DNA of 34,863 nt from Microcaldota archaeon (GTDB lineage Archaea > Micrarchaeota > Micrarchaeia > Micrarchaeales > CABMGC01): contig JAJYVC010000004.1 of the NCBI GenBank assembly GCA_021792235.1, positions 1 to 34,863 of the forward strand, in the 5' to 3' direction. Of the stretch, positions 24,948 through 33,809 are shown piece after piece. Each line of letters starts with the position of its first letter. The stretch's first letter is position 1. A model generated the notes under the pieces. It saw nothing but the letters and a program-made list of their open reading frames with translations, had not been told where the DNA came from and made no database searches. The translations under genes and the position numbers were made by a program.

Positions 24948-25496
24948 ATGACCACAGAAACAGAAAGCGTGATAGGTACTTTCCTCTATTCCGCAGCGTA
25001 CAAAAACTACAGTCTATACCACCTAATATTTACCACAAAGAGACTCATAATTGCAAATGCTGGGTGGAAAAAGGTTGGTAGAGGCTTCGACTTGGCCAAT
25101 GTGCTGCAGATCATCATATTGCAGATGCCTCCCATAGGGCCAAACACAGCCACGCTGCAGATGCAGATGTGGGCTAATATAAAAAAGGAAAATAAAGGAA
25201 GTACGTGTGTAAACTATAACGATCCCTCTTCAGAAGAGGTCCTCAAGCTGGGCAACATCGCTATGGCCTCCCACAAGATCGTCTCCAAAAGGTACGGCAG
25301 CATAAAACAAATAGAGATAACCGACTATCCCCTCACACAGGATTGCAGAATAAAGCTAAAATACAGGATATTAGGATCAACGACCGTGCTTATACCCGGC
25401 CATTCTCTAAAAGAATTCAAGGAGCTGGCATCAAAAGCAGGGCTTTCCAGCAAGCTTGCTGACAAAAGTACGGGCATCAATGATTATGCAATATGA
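24948..25496 (+). CDS. Hypothetical protein with bacterial PH-like strand pattern
   Basis: This 182-aa soluble protein of unknown family has an N-terminal stretch (SLYHLIFTTKRLIIANAG). It has the strand-turn-strand pattern of bacterial PH-like domains, in which a membrane-lipid or regulatory domain begins with a similar TxxRL motif. A second beta-rich part (RIKLKYRILGSTTVLIPGHS) follows, ending in a short helix. It lies 38 nt downstream of the KaiC-like gene and is probably cotranscribed with it, so it is a candidate partner. The PH resemblance is weak. Confidence 0.45.
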   Translation: MTTETESVIGTFLYSAAYKNYSLYHLIFTTKRLIIANAGWKKVGRGFDLANVLQIIILQMPPIGPNTATLQMQMWANIKKENKGSTCVNYNDPSSEEVLKLGNIAMASHKIVSKRYGSIKQIEITDYPLTQDCRIKLKYRILGSTTVLIPGHSLKEFKELASKAGLSSKLADKSTGINDYAI

Positions 25497-25674
25497 TCAC
25501 CAAGTCTAGCAGCATCACTGCTAATGTTCGGTGTACCAAAATCCCAAATAATCAAACCATTTACTTTCAGATGGCTACTGCTCCCGCTGTGCTGACAACT
25601 ACCATAACTGTGCCAGCAAAATGACTTTGTTTAAATGCGTTAGCCTCTTTTCAGGAATTACATACAAAAAGATT

Positions 25675-25796
25675 CGCCAAGGTAGGGATTTGAACCCTAA
25701 CTCCCCGCAAAGGGAACCGGTTTTCTTTTGCATCACGAGATCAGCTCTTGAGGTAAACTCAAGACCGGCGCATTAACCAGATTCTGCAACCTTGGC
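25675..25796 (-). tRNA. trnS-UGA: tRNA-Ser(UGA) with putative 35-nt intron
   Basis: The acceptor is GCCAAGG/CCTTGGC, the T arm is TAGGG-TTCAAAT-CCCTA, and a long class II variable arm (TTCCCTTTGCGGGGAGT) is present. The discriminator G73 favours serine over leucine. The anticodon stem is CCGGT/ACCGG, separated by 42 bases instead of seven. Removing 35 bases at the usual 37/38 site (intron 25723-25757) gives the loop CTTGAGA with anticodon TGA (complement of 25759-25761), as in archaeal tRNA-Ser. A canonical bulge-helix-bulge is only partly formed. A TATA box about 28 nt upstream implies initiation at or near the mature 5' end. Confidence 0.75.
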
Positions 25797-25819
25797 ACAG
25801 AGCTCTATTTACAAACTAA

Positions 25820-25829
25820 CTATATAAAG
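25820..25829. promoter_or_regulatory. Shared bidirectional TATA box (tRNA-Ser / gatC)
   Basis: CTATATAAAG reads as TTTATATAG on the minus strand. The centre is about 28 nt from the tRNA-Ser(UGA) 5' end on one side. On the other side a transcript would begin near 25850, giving gatC a leader of about 22 nt with GTGAT before the ATG. Confidence 0.6.
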
Positions 25830-25872
25830 GTTAATTGAGCCTTTACCTTGCCCCTAATGGTCTGTGATATCT

Positions 25873-26145
25873 ATGGAAAACGAGGATTTTGACAGGCTGC
25901 TGAAGATATGTAGGCTTAGCATGGAAAAGGACGCAAAGGACAAGATTAAGCATGACATAGATGAGATAATAGCGTATTTCAACTCAATAGATGGTGTCGA
26001 ATGCAGCAAATACTCTCCAGCATACCAGCCGATAAGCGTGCCGGCCAGGAAAAGGCCCGATAGGCACGAACCATTCCCAGAACCCGGCAAGCTGCTCAAG
26101 AACTCGAAGATTTACCGTTTCTTTATAGTGGGTCCTAAAATATGA
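25873..26145 (+). CDS. gatC: Asp/Glu-tRNA amidotransferase subunit C
   Basis: This 90-aa protein contains the GatC helical pattern: LLKICRLSM and DEIIAYFNSIDGVECSKYSP. A proline-rich connecting region then wraps GatA and GatB. The frame opens with GTG at 25864, but the ATG at 25873, preceded by GTGAT, is preferred. The stop overlaps the gatA start (ATGA). GatC stabilises the amidotransferase that converts mischarged Asp-tRNA-Asn or Glu-tRNA-Gln to the correct amide form. Confidence 0.88.
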   Translation: MENEDFDRLLKICRLSMEKDAKDKIKHDIDEIIAYFNSIDGVECSKYSPAYQPISVPARKRPDRHEPFPEPGKLLKNSKIYRFFIVGPKI

Positions 26146-27491
26146 AAGCAGGGATAAGGGAGTTTTTAGCTGAGGAGAGGCCTGAAGGGTATTATGAAAA
26201 GTTAATTCGGGATCTCGAGGAGGCAAACGAGAAGCTTCGCATGTTCAGCGTAATAAACAGGGAGCTGAAATCAGGCATGCCCTTCAGCGTTAAAGACAAT
26301 ATCTGCGTTAAGGATGTCGAGTCTACCGCGTCATCCCAGATGCTGTCCGGATACATTCCTCCATTCAATGCAACTGTCGTGGAAAAACTTGACAAAAATG
26401 GGTTCGGATTCATAGGAAAGACGAAGATGGACGAATTCGGCTTCGGTACACTCGGAGTAAATTGCATTGAGCATCCTCTAAATCCATTCGATGAAAGGTA
26501 TGTGACTGGAGGATCGAGTGCGGGTTCTGCGGCAGCCACTGCCGTTCTGAGGCATCACGTTTCAATAGCTGAATCCACCGGAGGCTCAATAGCATGCCCT
26601 TCTGCTTTCTGCGGGGTGGTGGGATTCACTCCGACATATGGCCTGGTGTCAAGGTACGGGCTCATAGATTATGCAAACTCGCTAGATAAGATAGGAATTA
26701 TGGCAAGGAGTGCTTCTGACGCCAGATATGTCTTCGAAATGATAAAAGGCAGTGACAAATACGATACAACGTGCGTAGATCACGAAGTGACCACAGAGGG
26801 CAGGAGGAAACTCATAATAATAGACCAGCTTATAAAGGGCGTGGATGAACGAATAGCCAGCTCCTTTGATAAGACAATGTGCAAGCTTGGAAACCTGGGC
26901 TATGCGATAGAGCATAGGAGCGTTCCGTTCATAGAAAAGGCAATACCAGCCTATTACATAGTTTCCATGGCCGAAGCGTCTACAAACCTTGCAAAATACA
27001 CTGGATTCAAGTACGGATTAAAGGTCAATGACTTCTCAAAGAACTACAATGACTTCTTCACTGAGGCAAGAGGCAATTTCGGAGCTGAAGCTAAAAGAAG
27101 GATAGTAATCGGCACTTTCGTGAGGAGCTCAAGCGTGAAGAGCAGGTATTATGAAAAGGCTCTGAGGATAAGACGCATGCTGATAGACTCACTAAACTCA
27201 ATACTCAAGGAAGGCTTCATAATATCACCTACAATGCCTATAGTGACTCCGAAAGTTGATGAGGCTGAAGCCCTGAGCCCGCTTGAGGAGTATGGTATGG
27301 ACTCCATAACGGTTCCGCCCAACTTTGCAGGTCTGCCGCACGTATCATTCCCCTCAGACTACATTGGAGGCATGCCTGTAGGCACCCAGCTTGTTACAAG
27401 CCACTTCAATGACATGGCTCTGTTCGACTTCGTTGGCAGGTGGGAAGAGGATTTTGAATACAGATTCAAGTACAATGTTGGTGCATTATGA
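26142..27491 (+). CDS. gatA: Asp/Glu-tRNA amidotransferase subunit A
   Basis: This 449-aa amidase-signature protein has the catalytic Ser-cisSer-Lys triad: K51 (FSVKDNIC), S125 in GGSSAGS and S149 in ESTGGSIACP. The spacing is as in bacterial GatA. It releases ammonia from glutamine or asparagine and feeds it to GatB. It is about 30 residues shorter at the N-terminus than many bacterial homologues. The start overlaps gatC and its end overlaps gatB, each by four bases, so the three subunits are tightly coupled. Confidence 0.95.
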   Translation: MKAGIREFLAEERPEGYYEKLIRDLEEANEKLRMFSVINRELKSGMPFSVKDNICVKDVESTASSQMLSGYIPPFNATVVEKLDKNGFGFIGKTKMDEFGFGTLGVNCIEHPLNPFDERYVTGGSSAGSAAATAVLRHHVSIAESTGGSIACPSAFCGVVGFTPTYGLVSRYGLIDYANSLDKIGIMARSASDARYVFEMIKGSDKYDTTCVDHEVTTEGRRKLIIIDQLIKGVDERIASSFDKTMCKLGNLGYAIEHRSVPFIEKAIPAYYIVSMAEASTNLAKYTGFKYGLKVNDFSKNYNDFFTEARGNFGAEAKRRIVIGTFVRSSSVKSRYYEKALRIRRMLIDSLNSILKEGFIISPTMPIVTPKVDEAEALSPLEEYGMDSITVPPNFAGLPHVSFPSDYIGGMPVGTQLVTSHFNDMALFDFVGRWEEDFEYRFKYNVGAL

Positions 27492-28777
27492 GGATAGGAT
27501 TAGAGGTACACGTTGCATTGCCTACAAAGACAAAACTTTTCTGTGGCTGCAGCACAGAGGGAGATGAGCCCAACACTGCGATATGCCCTACATGTCTCGG
27601 ATTCCCTGGATCAAAGCCGATGCTCAATGAAGATGCGCTAAGCGCATCGTTGAGGGTAGCAAAGGCACTGCACTGTCAGATAAACGAGATCACATACTTC
27701 CTAAGAAAGGTCTATTTCTACCCAGATCTGCCAAAGTCATACCAGATAACACAGCTTGAAGGTGCAGTGGGACATGACGGATATGTTGATCTAGGCAGGA
27801 AGAGGATAAGGATACGCAGGGTGCAGCTGGAGGAGGATCCTGCCAAGATAATACGTGAGGAGGAATATTCGTTGCTGGATTTCAATCGGTCTGGCATCCC
27901 GCTCGACGAGATAGTAACCGAACCTGACATAGAAACAGAGGACGACCTAAGGGAATTTGTGAGCGAACTCAGGAGCATACTCTATTATGCAGGAGTGGAC
28001 ATAGACAAGGAGATGAAGGTGGATTTAAACATATCTTTGGGAAACGAAAGGGTGGAGGTCAAGAACGTCACAGGCATAAAGAACCTCATAGATGCAGAGA
28101 GATTCGAGGTAAAGAGGCAATCGAATCTGATTGCGAGCGGGCAGATGATAGCAAAGGAGACACGCTCGTATAACTCTGAGATGCTGTCAACCGTATCCTC
28201 AAGGGAGAAGGAGAGCGACGAGGAATATGGATTTATATATGAACCAGACCTCTCAGCGTATCCAACACTCAAAGACAGCATTCCGGACACCGTGATTGCG
28301 AGCTCAGCGGCAAGGCAACTATCATCAAAGTACGGGATAAACGAAGTCACCTTAAAGGAGCTAGTCATGTTTGACAGGAACGCGCTCAGGCTGATACAGC
28401 ACGGCCTTCGTTGCAGCAAGGCCGGTACAGTGATAAATGCCATAGAGCTCCTGAAGCGGCACAATGGAATAATGATAAGCGACAAAGGATTTGAAAAAAT
28501 GCTCTCATACATGGACAATGGAATGCTCCTCAACGAAGATGCAATCAAGGCGCTCTTGGAAGACCGCGACATCGGTGCGGAAAAGAACGCAGTCAGCGCA
28601 GAGGAGATAGACAATGCGATAAGGGATATAGTGTCCAGTAGGCAGGATCTTGTTAACGAATACAAATCAAACAGCAAGGCATTCAATTTCATAGTGGGGA
28701 TGGTGCTGAAAAAGTACAAAGTAAGTCCAAAATATATCTCAGAAAGGCTGGCAGAGTTTCTAAAAGACAAGGCTTAA
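27488..28777 (+). CDS. gatB: Asp/Glu-tRNA amidotransferase subunit B
   Basis: This 429-aa protein begins with IGLEVHVALPTKTKLFC and has the zinc-site cysteines C19, C21, C33 and C36. The kinase-like catalytic region (LDFNRSGIPLDEIVTEPD) and the helical and YqeY-like tail follow. The tail domain is present but the whole is about 45 residues shorter than typical bacterial GatB. It binds the mischarged tRNA, phosphorylates the side-chain carboxyl and amidates it. The stop codon lies inside a TATA-like sequence that could serve aspS. Confidence 0.95.
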   Translation: MRIGLEVHVALPTKTKLFCGCSTEGDEPNTAICPTCLGFPGSKPMLNEDALSASLRVAKALHCQINEITYFLRKVYFYPDLPKSYQITQLEGAVGHDGYVDLGRKRIRIRRVQLEEDPAKIIREEEYSLLDFNRSGIPLDEIVTEPDIETEDDLREFVSELRSILYYAGVDIDKEMKVDLNISLGNERVEVKNVTGIKNLIDAERFEVKRQSNLIASGQMIAKETRSYNSEMLSTVSSREKESDEEYGFIYEPDLSAYPTLKDSIPDTVIASSAARQLSSKYGINEVTLKELVMFDRNALRLIQHGLRCSKAGTVINAIELLKRHNGIMISDKGFEKMLSYMDNGMLLNEDAIKALLEDRDIGAEKNAVSAEEIDNAIRDIVSSRQDLVNEYKSNSKAFNFIVGMVLKKYKVSPKYISERLAEFLKDKA

Positions 28778-28781
28778 ATAC
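28773..28781 (+). promoter_or_regulatory. Possible internal promoter for aspS
   Basis: CTTAAATAC overlaps the gatB stop codon and is centred about 35 nt before the aspS ATG at 28812, giving a leader of about 9 nt. A pyrimidine-rich tract (28791-28810) follows and could also end the gat transcript. aspS may therefore be transcribed separately from gatCAB. Confidence 0.4.
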
Positions 28782-28811
28782 TTAGAATGTTCTCCTTTCT
28801 TCTGTTTTTAA

Positions 28812-30590
28812 ATGGAGTTAAATTGCGGCGCCCTTGACGAGAGTCACATAGGAAAGAATGTAACACTTCATGGATGGTGCAGGTACCTGCGTGACCATGG
28901 GGGGAAGCTCTTCATAGATCTTGCAGACATGCACGGCACGACCCAGCTGGTTTTCGAAAAGGAGGCAAAGAAAAAAGCCGACACTCTTGGAAAAGAGTTT
29001 GTGATATCTGCAACGGGCAAAGTGGAAAAACGGGACGCTGACACCGTAGATTCAGCAAATCCGACAGGCAAGGTCGAGCTTTATGTAGAATCATTTGATG
29101 TGATGAGCGATGCGTTAGTCCCTCCATTCGAGCTTATAGAGGAGAAGGAGAAGTTCTTGGCCAACGAGGAATTGAGGCTGAAGTACCGGTATCTAGACCT
29201 GCGAAGGAAAAGCATGGCGAACAACATAATATTCAGGGACAGGCTTACTAAGGCTGTTAGGAAGTTCTTCTGGGAGAACGGTTTCATGGAGCTTGAAACG
29301 CCGTATCTGGTAAGGGACAACTATGAGACTGGATCAAGGACGCTGATAGTCCCTTCAAGGATAGACAAGGGGAAGTTCTATGCGCTTGCTCAATCACCGC
29401 AGATATACAAGCAGATACTGATGGCTTCCGGGTTCGACAAGTACTTCCAGATAGCTCGGTGCTTCAGGGACGAGGACCCGAGGGAGGACAGACAGCCAGA
29501 GCACACCCAGATAGATCTCGAGGTCGCTTTCAAAGATGAGCATTACATACAGGATGTCGTGGAGAGGATGTTTTCCAGGATATTCAAGGACGTGCTTGGG
29601 AAGGACCTAAAGATTCCATTCCCTCACATGAAATACAACGAAGCTGTAATGAGATACGGCAGCGACAAGCCTGATCTCCGCTTCGGCAATGAGATAATAG
29701 ACATAACTAAGGAGCTCAAAGGCACGGAATACAACATACTTAAGCGGGTAATAGAGACAAACGGCACTGTAAAAGCTATATCATTCAGCGCAGGTTTCGA
29801 CGGAGAAAAAGGCAAGCTAGACAAGAACTATATGCTCAAGATGATAGAGCTTGCCAAGCTGCACGGCCTGCGCGGCCTCACATGGCTGTACGTAAATAAC
29901 AACGTCATAGCTTCTGAGCCTCAGAGCATTGCAGACTCGCTGAAAGGATCCGAGGAAGAGATACGCAAGAAGCTGGGAGCCAAGAACGGTGACATAATAA
30001 TAATAGGCGCTGACCTCTCAGAGAGGATCCTGCTGGATGCCCTTGGCAAGCTCAGGAAGGTCATTGGGGAAAAGATCGGAGAATTCAGCTCAGAGCATTC
30101 ATTTCTGTGGATTGACGAGTTCCCTCTGTTCGAGATAAACGAGGTCACCGGAAAGTTAGTGCCTACTCACAATCCATTCACTGCGCCTACTGCACAAACT
30201 CTGAGTTATTTGGACACAAGCCCCGAGAAGGCCCTTGGCAGGCAGTATGATCTTGTCCTGAATGGCAATGAGCTAGGTAGTGGCGCCATAAGGATCAACG
30301 ATCCGAAACTGCAGAGGAAGGTGATGAATCTGTTTGGGATGGACGAAAAGGTTATCGAAAAGAATTTCGGATTCTTCATAGAAGCGCTTTCATATGGCAT
30401 GCCTGTAGAAGGAGGCATGGGTTTAGGCCTTGACAGAATAACTGCCCTTCTGTCAGGCTCGGGCAGCATAAGGGACTTCATTCTCTTCCCAAAGAACAAG
30501 AGGTTTGAGTCTTCTGTAGACATGTCACCGACAGCTATAGACCAGAAGAGGCTGAAGAATGATTATGGCCTTGAATTTAAGGGTATCTGA
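28812..30590 (+). CDS. aspS: Aspartyl-tRNA synthetase, bacterial type
   Basis: This 592-aa protein is much longer than archaeal AspRS (about 430). It has bacterial hallmarks: ALAQSPQIYKQILMASGFDK, the motif 2 stretch ARCFRDEDPREDRQPEHTQ, a GAD-type insertion (about residues 290-420), THNPFTAPT and motif 3 GMGLGLDRITALLSG. Bacterial AspRS without AsnRS is usually non-discriminating and makes Asp-tRNA-Asn for GatCAB. Here it sits right after gatCAB, while a separate AsnRS exists. Transfer from a bacterium together with gatCAB is likely, but is inference from type and position. Confidence 0.94.
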   Translation: MELNCGALDESHIGKNVTLHGWCRYLRDHGGKLFIDLADMHGTTQLVFEKEAKKKADTLGKEFVISATGKVEKRDADTVDSANPTGKVELYVESFDVMSDALVPPFELIEEKEKFLANEELRLKYRYLDLRRKSMANNIIFRDRLTKAVRKFFWENGFMELETPYLVRDNYETGSRTLIVPSRIDKGKFYALAQSPQIYKQILMASGFDKYFQIARCFRDEDPREDRQPEHTQIDLEVAFKDEHYIQDVVERMFSRIFKDVLGKDLKIPFPHMKYNEAVMRYGSDKPDLRFGNEIIDITKELKGTEYNILKRVIETNGTVKAISFSAGFDGEKGKLDKNYMLKMIELAKLHGLRGLTWLYVNNNVIASEPQSIADSLKGSEEEIRKKLGAKNGDIIIIGADLSERILLDALGKLRKVIGEKIGEFSSEHSFLWIDEFPLFEINEVTGKLVPTHNPFTAPTAQTLSYLDTSPEKALGRQYDLVLNGNELGSGAIRINDPKLQRKVMNLFGMDEKVIEKNFGFFIEALSYGMPVEGGMGLGLDRITALLSGSGSIRDFILFPKNKRFESSVDMSPTAIDQKRLKNDYGLEFKGI

Positions 30591-30616
30591 TAGTTAGCCA
30601 GAGCTGCCTATCTGCT

Positions 30617-32287
30617 TCAGTTCCTTAATAGCTCCGCTGCCACTGGCTGCAGGACCTCGTTGTAGAGCTTCACTCCGCACTCATGCATGGTCTTCGAAAC
30701 GTACTTTGCAGTAGAAGTCCATTCCGACCATTTCTCTATGAACTCTTTGGCCATCTCTCTATTCCCTTCTGACTGTATCGACAGTACTTCTGCCAACATC
30801 TTTTCTGTGGCCACCGCCGCCTTGTCGAAATCGAGGTAGAACCTGCCATCCTTCAGCGTCACCGCACCTTCAGCAATGTAGTAATTGAACTTAACGAGAT
30901 TCCCTGTAGCGTGGGTGTCCTTGCCCTGTTTTGGCCTGTTCATCGGCAAATTTCTGCTCAGGCATCCATAGAAGGCAATTCCCCGCGCCTCTTCCTCCGA
31001 GTATAAACCCTTGCTTATGAGGTATGGGAGGTTGTAGACGGAGAGGAGATCTGATTTTAGCTCCTCTATTATGCCAGAATAGAATCCGAGAGCCTGATCC
31101 ACTGCCACTTTTTCGCCATTTGCCACACGATTGCTTATCTTAGGTCCTAGAGAATGGCTGACTTCGTGCCCAACCACAAAGTTCACTGAAGAGGCAGGCA
31201 CAGTATACCTGTGCAACTGTGGGTCAACAAGCCTGTTCATGACTTCCTGATTCGTCTTGAATCCAGAGAGAACGTTCTTATATATGAAAATCTTTCTGCC
31301 CACCTTTTCAAGTATCTTCTCATCGTTAGGAAGCGTCTGGCCTATCAGCATGCCTGGCCTGTTGGCCTGGAACTCCCCGCTCATCGCTATCACATCAACC
31401 ACTGCAACAGGTATGTTTATCCTAGACATATCCTTTGCGTTACCCTTGTCCTGCGGAAGCCGGTCTTCAAGATACTGTACATATGTTATATACTGCTCGA
31501 CCCTTCTCGATTCCTGTGGGTCCTTTATGCACACCATGCCAGAATAGAATGCCTTCTTTGACTGTATTCTGTCAAGGTATTCCTCAAGAGGTCCTATCAG
31601 CAGGTCTATCGGGCTGTCTGTAGACCTAACGAAGTCAACATCGCTGTTGAAGTAGTCACCAGAGACGAGTGCCTGCGCTCTTGACCTGAGATACTTCGCG
31701 AAGCTCGCGCTAGGAACGTCATTTGCTGCGTCAATCAGCAGCGAGGCCGCTTGGCCAAGCTGCTCCCTATATTCAGATTCATAAGGCACAGCATTGAAGC
31801 CCTTTCCTGCCCTTCTTATTATCGTGTTGGTCTTGTTGAATTCCGCTGCCTTTTCAGGGTGCTTTGCCAGATAGCTGTCCAATTCCTGTGCAGTTATGCC
31901 ATCAGTGTAAACCGTGCCTCCCTCAGGCCTCGGCCTTACTCCAGAGAATAGTGGCACTATCTCGTTGGAATATGTTATCCCTTCAGGACCGTTGAAGATC
32001 CTGAATACCCGCAACGCGTCAGCTGCGTCCTCTGACCTCTCCGATTCCCTGAGCAACAAGTTCTTTATGCTGAGAGAGTCAGGATGATCCTGCACAAGGA
32101 AAATATCGTCAACTATGCCTATTGCCCTGAGCAGCTTTGGAAGTGCCTTCCTGTATCCTTCTTCAAGGCCGCTTATATCCGGCTCAAATACGTGCACCCT
32201 CAGTTTCTCCGGAGCAAGGTATGTGTCTTTCAACCCCTTAGCATCATAGTTTATCCTGGGCATAACAGTCATCTGTCTGAATTGCAT
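30617..32287 (-). CDS. M49-like (dipeptidyl-peptidase III-related) metallopeptidase
   Basis: This 556-aa protein has a zinc motif H374-E375-V-S-H378 (GHEVSHSLGP) and a downstream E408-E409-L-K-S-D413 helix followed by YNLPYLI. The pairing of an HExxH-type motif with EE-x-x-x-D and the following LxxYNLPYL sequence matches the prokaryotic branch of the M49 (DPP III) family. In classical DPP III the motif is HExxxH. It should trim short peptides in the cytosol, as no signal peptide is visible. It is placed upstream of (and 24 nt from) the glutamine synthetase gene on the same strand, beginning after glnA ends. Confidence 0.72.
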   Translation of the reverse strand: MQFRQMTVMPRINYDAKGLKDTYLAPEKLRVHVFEPDISGLEEGYRKALPKLLRAIGIVDDIFLVQDHPDSLSIKNLLLRESERSEDAADALRVFRIFNGPEGITYSNEIVPLFSGVRPRPEGGTVYTDGITAQELDSYLAKHPEKAAEFNKTNTIIRRAGKGFNAVPYESEYREQLGQAASLLIDAANDVPSASFAKYLRSRAQALVSGDYFNSDVDFVRSTDSPIDLLIGPLEEYLDRIQSKKAFYSGMVCIKDPQESRRVEQYITYVQYLEDRLPQDKGNAKDMSRINIPVAVVDVIAMSGEFQANRPGMLIGQTLPNDEKILEKVGRKIFIYKNVLSGFKTNQEVMNRLVDPQLHRYTVPASSVNFVVGHEVSHSLGPKISNRVANGEKVAVDQALGFYSGIIEELKSDLLSVYNLPYLISKGLYSEEEARGIAFYGCLSRNLPMNRPKQGKDTHATGNLVKFNYYIAEGAVTLKDGRFYLDFDKAAVATEKMLAEVLSIQSEGNREMAKEFIEKWSEWTSTAKYVSKTMHECGVKLYNEVLQPVAAELLRN

Positions 32288-32311
32288 CGGACTATCATGA
32301 TATATAAAGCT

Positions 32312-33730
32312 TTATCCATCCATGTAGTTGTAAACCTCTATTGGGTGCGGATATGCAGCTATGTTCCTGCACTCCTCTCTCTTCAGGTCTATGTATGTCT
32401 GCAGCAGCGCACTGTTGAATACTGGCTTCAAGAACTCGCTGTTTGATTCAAGCTCGTCGAGCGCCTCGTTAAGGCTTCTTGGTATTTCTTTGATGTCCAG
32501 CTTCTTCCTCTTTTCTGCGCTCATATGCCATATGTTCTCATCAACCACCGGCTCTCCCGGCTCAGTCCTCCTCTTGAGGCCATCTAGCGCAGCCATGAGT
32601 ATTGCAGAGAATGCAAGATACGGATTGCAGGTCGGGTCAGGAGCCCTGTACTCTATTCTCTTGGCATTCTCGATCCCCTTGTAGTATGTTGGTACTCTGA
32701 CAACTGCGCTCCTGTTTGACTTGCTCCATGCAAGGTATACTGGCGCTTCGTATCCTGGTATGAGCCTGTGATAGCTGTTCACAGTGGGCGACACTATCGC
32801 GGACAGGGCCCTGGCATGCTTCAGCACTCCGCCTATCATGTACCTTCCCTCCTTGCTTATCTCTGCGTAGCTATCTGCCTTGTCATACATCACGTTCTTC
32901 CCCCTGGTAGTCCAGAGGCTGAAGTGCGTGTGCATTCCTGTACCGTTGTCACCAAACAGCGGCTTAGGCATGAAGGTCGCGAGCATTCCATGTGCATGCG
33001 CTACGTTCTTGACAACGTACTTTAGCGTCTGCAATTTGTCTGCCGTATCAACGAGCGTGGAATACCTGAAGTTAATCTCACTCTGCCCTGCCGTAGCTAC
33101 TTCGTGGTGCGCTGCCTCTATCTCGAACCCGAAGTTGTCGGAAAGCAGCGTGACCATCTCCCTCCTTATGTCTCCAAGCTGATCTACTGGCTCGGCAGGA
33201 TAATAACCCTCCTTGTGCCTTATTTGAAACTTGCCGGTGTCTTCCCAGGGCGCTTCCCTTGCATGTATTCTGTATCCTATACCAGCGCTTGGAGTGGATA
33301 CATCAAGGTTTACTGCATCAAATATGAAGAATTCGGGCTCAGGGCCGAAGTAGCTTACATACCCAAGTCCCTTCTGGTACTCTTCTGCCTTCTCAGCTAT
33401 GCCTCTTGGATCCCTCTCAAATCTCCCTGCTCCGGCTCCCCTGTGCACCTTTGCAAGAATTCGTGCAGTTCCGGGAGACCATGGTATTAGCCTTGCAGAC
33501 TCTGGTATTGGGAAGAGTACCATGTCGCTCTCGAATATCTCAGTGAAGCCCTTTATGCTGCTACCGTCCAGCTTTCCAAATCCCTGTGAGAATCCGCTCC
33601 TGTCGAATTGCTTTGCAGGCACAGTTATGTGTTGCAGCCGGCCGAACAGGTCGGTGAACTGGAGGTCCACCCACTTCACTTTGCTCGACTTCAGCAGCCT
33701 TATCGCGTCATCAACTTTATCTTCTGCCAT
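32312..33730 (-). CDS. glnA: Glutamine synthetase, type I
   Basis: This 472-aa GSI has all conserved regions: the N-terminal beta-grasp ([14 protein letters not shown]), the metal and substrate motif [42 protein letters not shown], the Arg-containing NRSAVVRVP and the [17 protein letters not shown] segment with C-terminal ligands. It makes glutamine from glutamate and ammonia. Glutamine is also the likely nitrogen donor for GatCAB. The upstream gap to the unknown helical gene is 79 nt with an A/T-rich promoter region. Confidence 0.97.
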   Translation of the reverse strand: MAEDKVDDAIRLLKSSKVKWVDLQFTDLFGRLQHITVPAKQFDRSGFSQGFGKLDGSSIKGFTEIFESDMVLFPIPESARLIPWSPGTARILAKVHRGAGAGRFERDPRGIAEKAEEYQKGLGYVSYFGPEPEFFIFDAVNLDVSTPSAGIGYRIHAREAPWEDTGKFQIRHKEGYYPAEPVDQLGDIRREMVTLLSDNFGFEIEAAHHEVATAGQSEINFRYSTLVDTADKLQTLKYVVKNVAHAHGMLATFMPKPLFGDNGTGMHTHFSLWTTRGKNVMYDKADSYAEISKEGRYMIGGVLKHARALSAIVSPTVNSYHRLIPGYEAPVYLAWSKSNRSAVVRVPTYYKGIENAKRIEYRAPDPTCNPYLAFSAILMAALDGLKRRTEPGEPVVDENIWHMSAEKRKKLDIKEIPRSLNEALDELESNSEFLKPVFNSALLQTYIDLKREECRNIAAYPHPIEVYNYMDG

Positions 33731-33809
33731 ATCAAATCACATTTTTCACAATTCATATTTTAGCGGTATCATAAAAACGGCAACGCAAGGAATATTCCTG
33801 TATGCCGCG

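Noticed and set aside
25675-25796. tRNA-Leu(CAA), because CTCAAGA occurs inside the anticodon region
   Set aside because: That heptamer is not flanked by a pairing stem, would need two introns, and G73 supports serine. The UGA reading needs one intron at the usual site.
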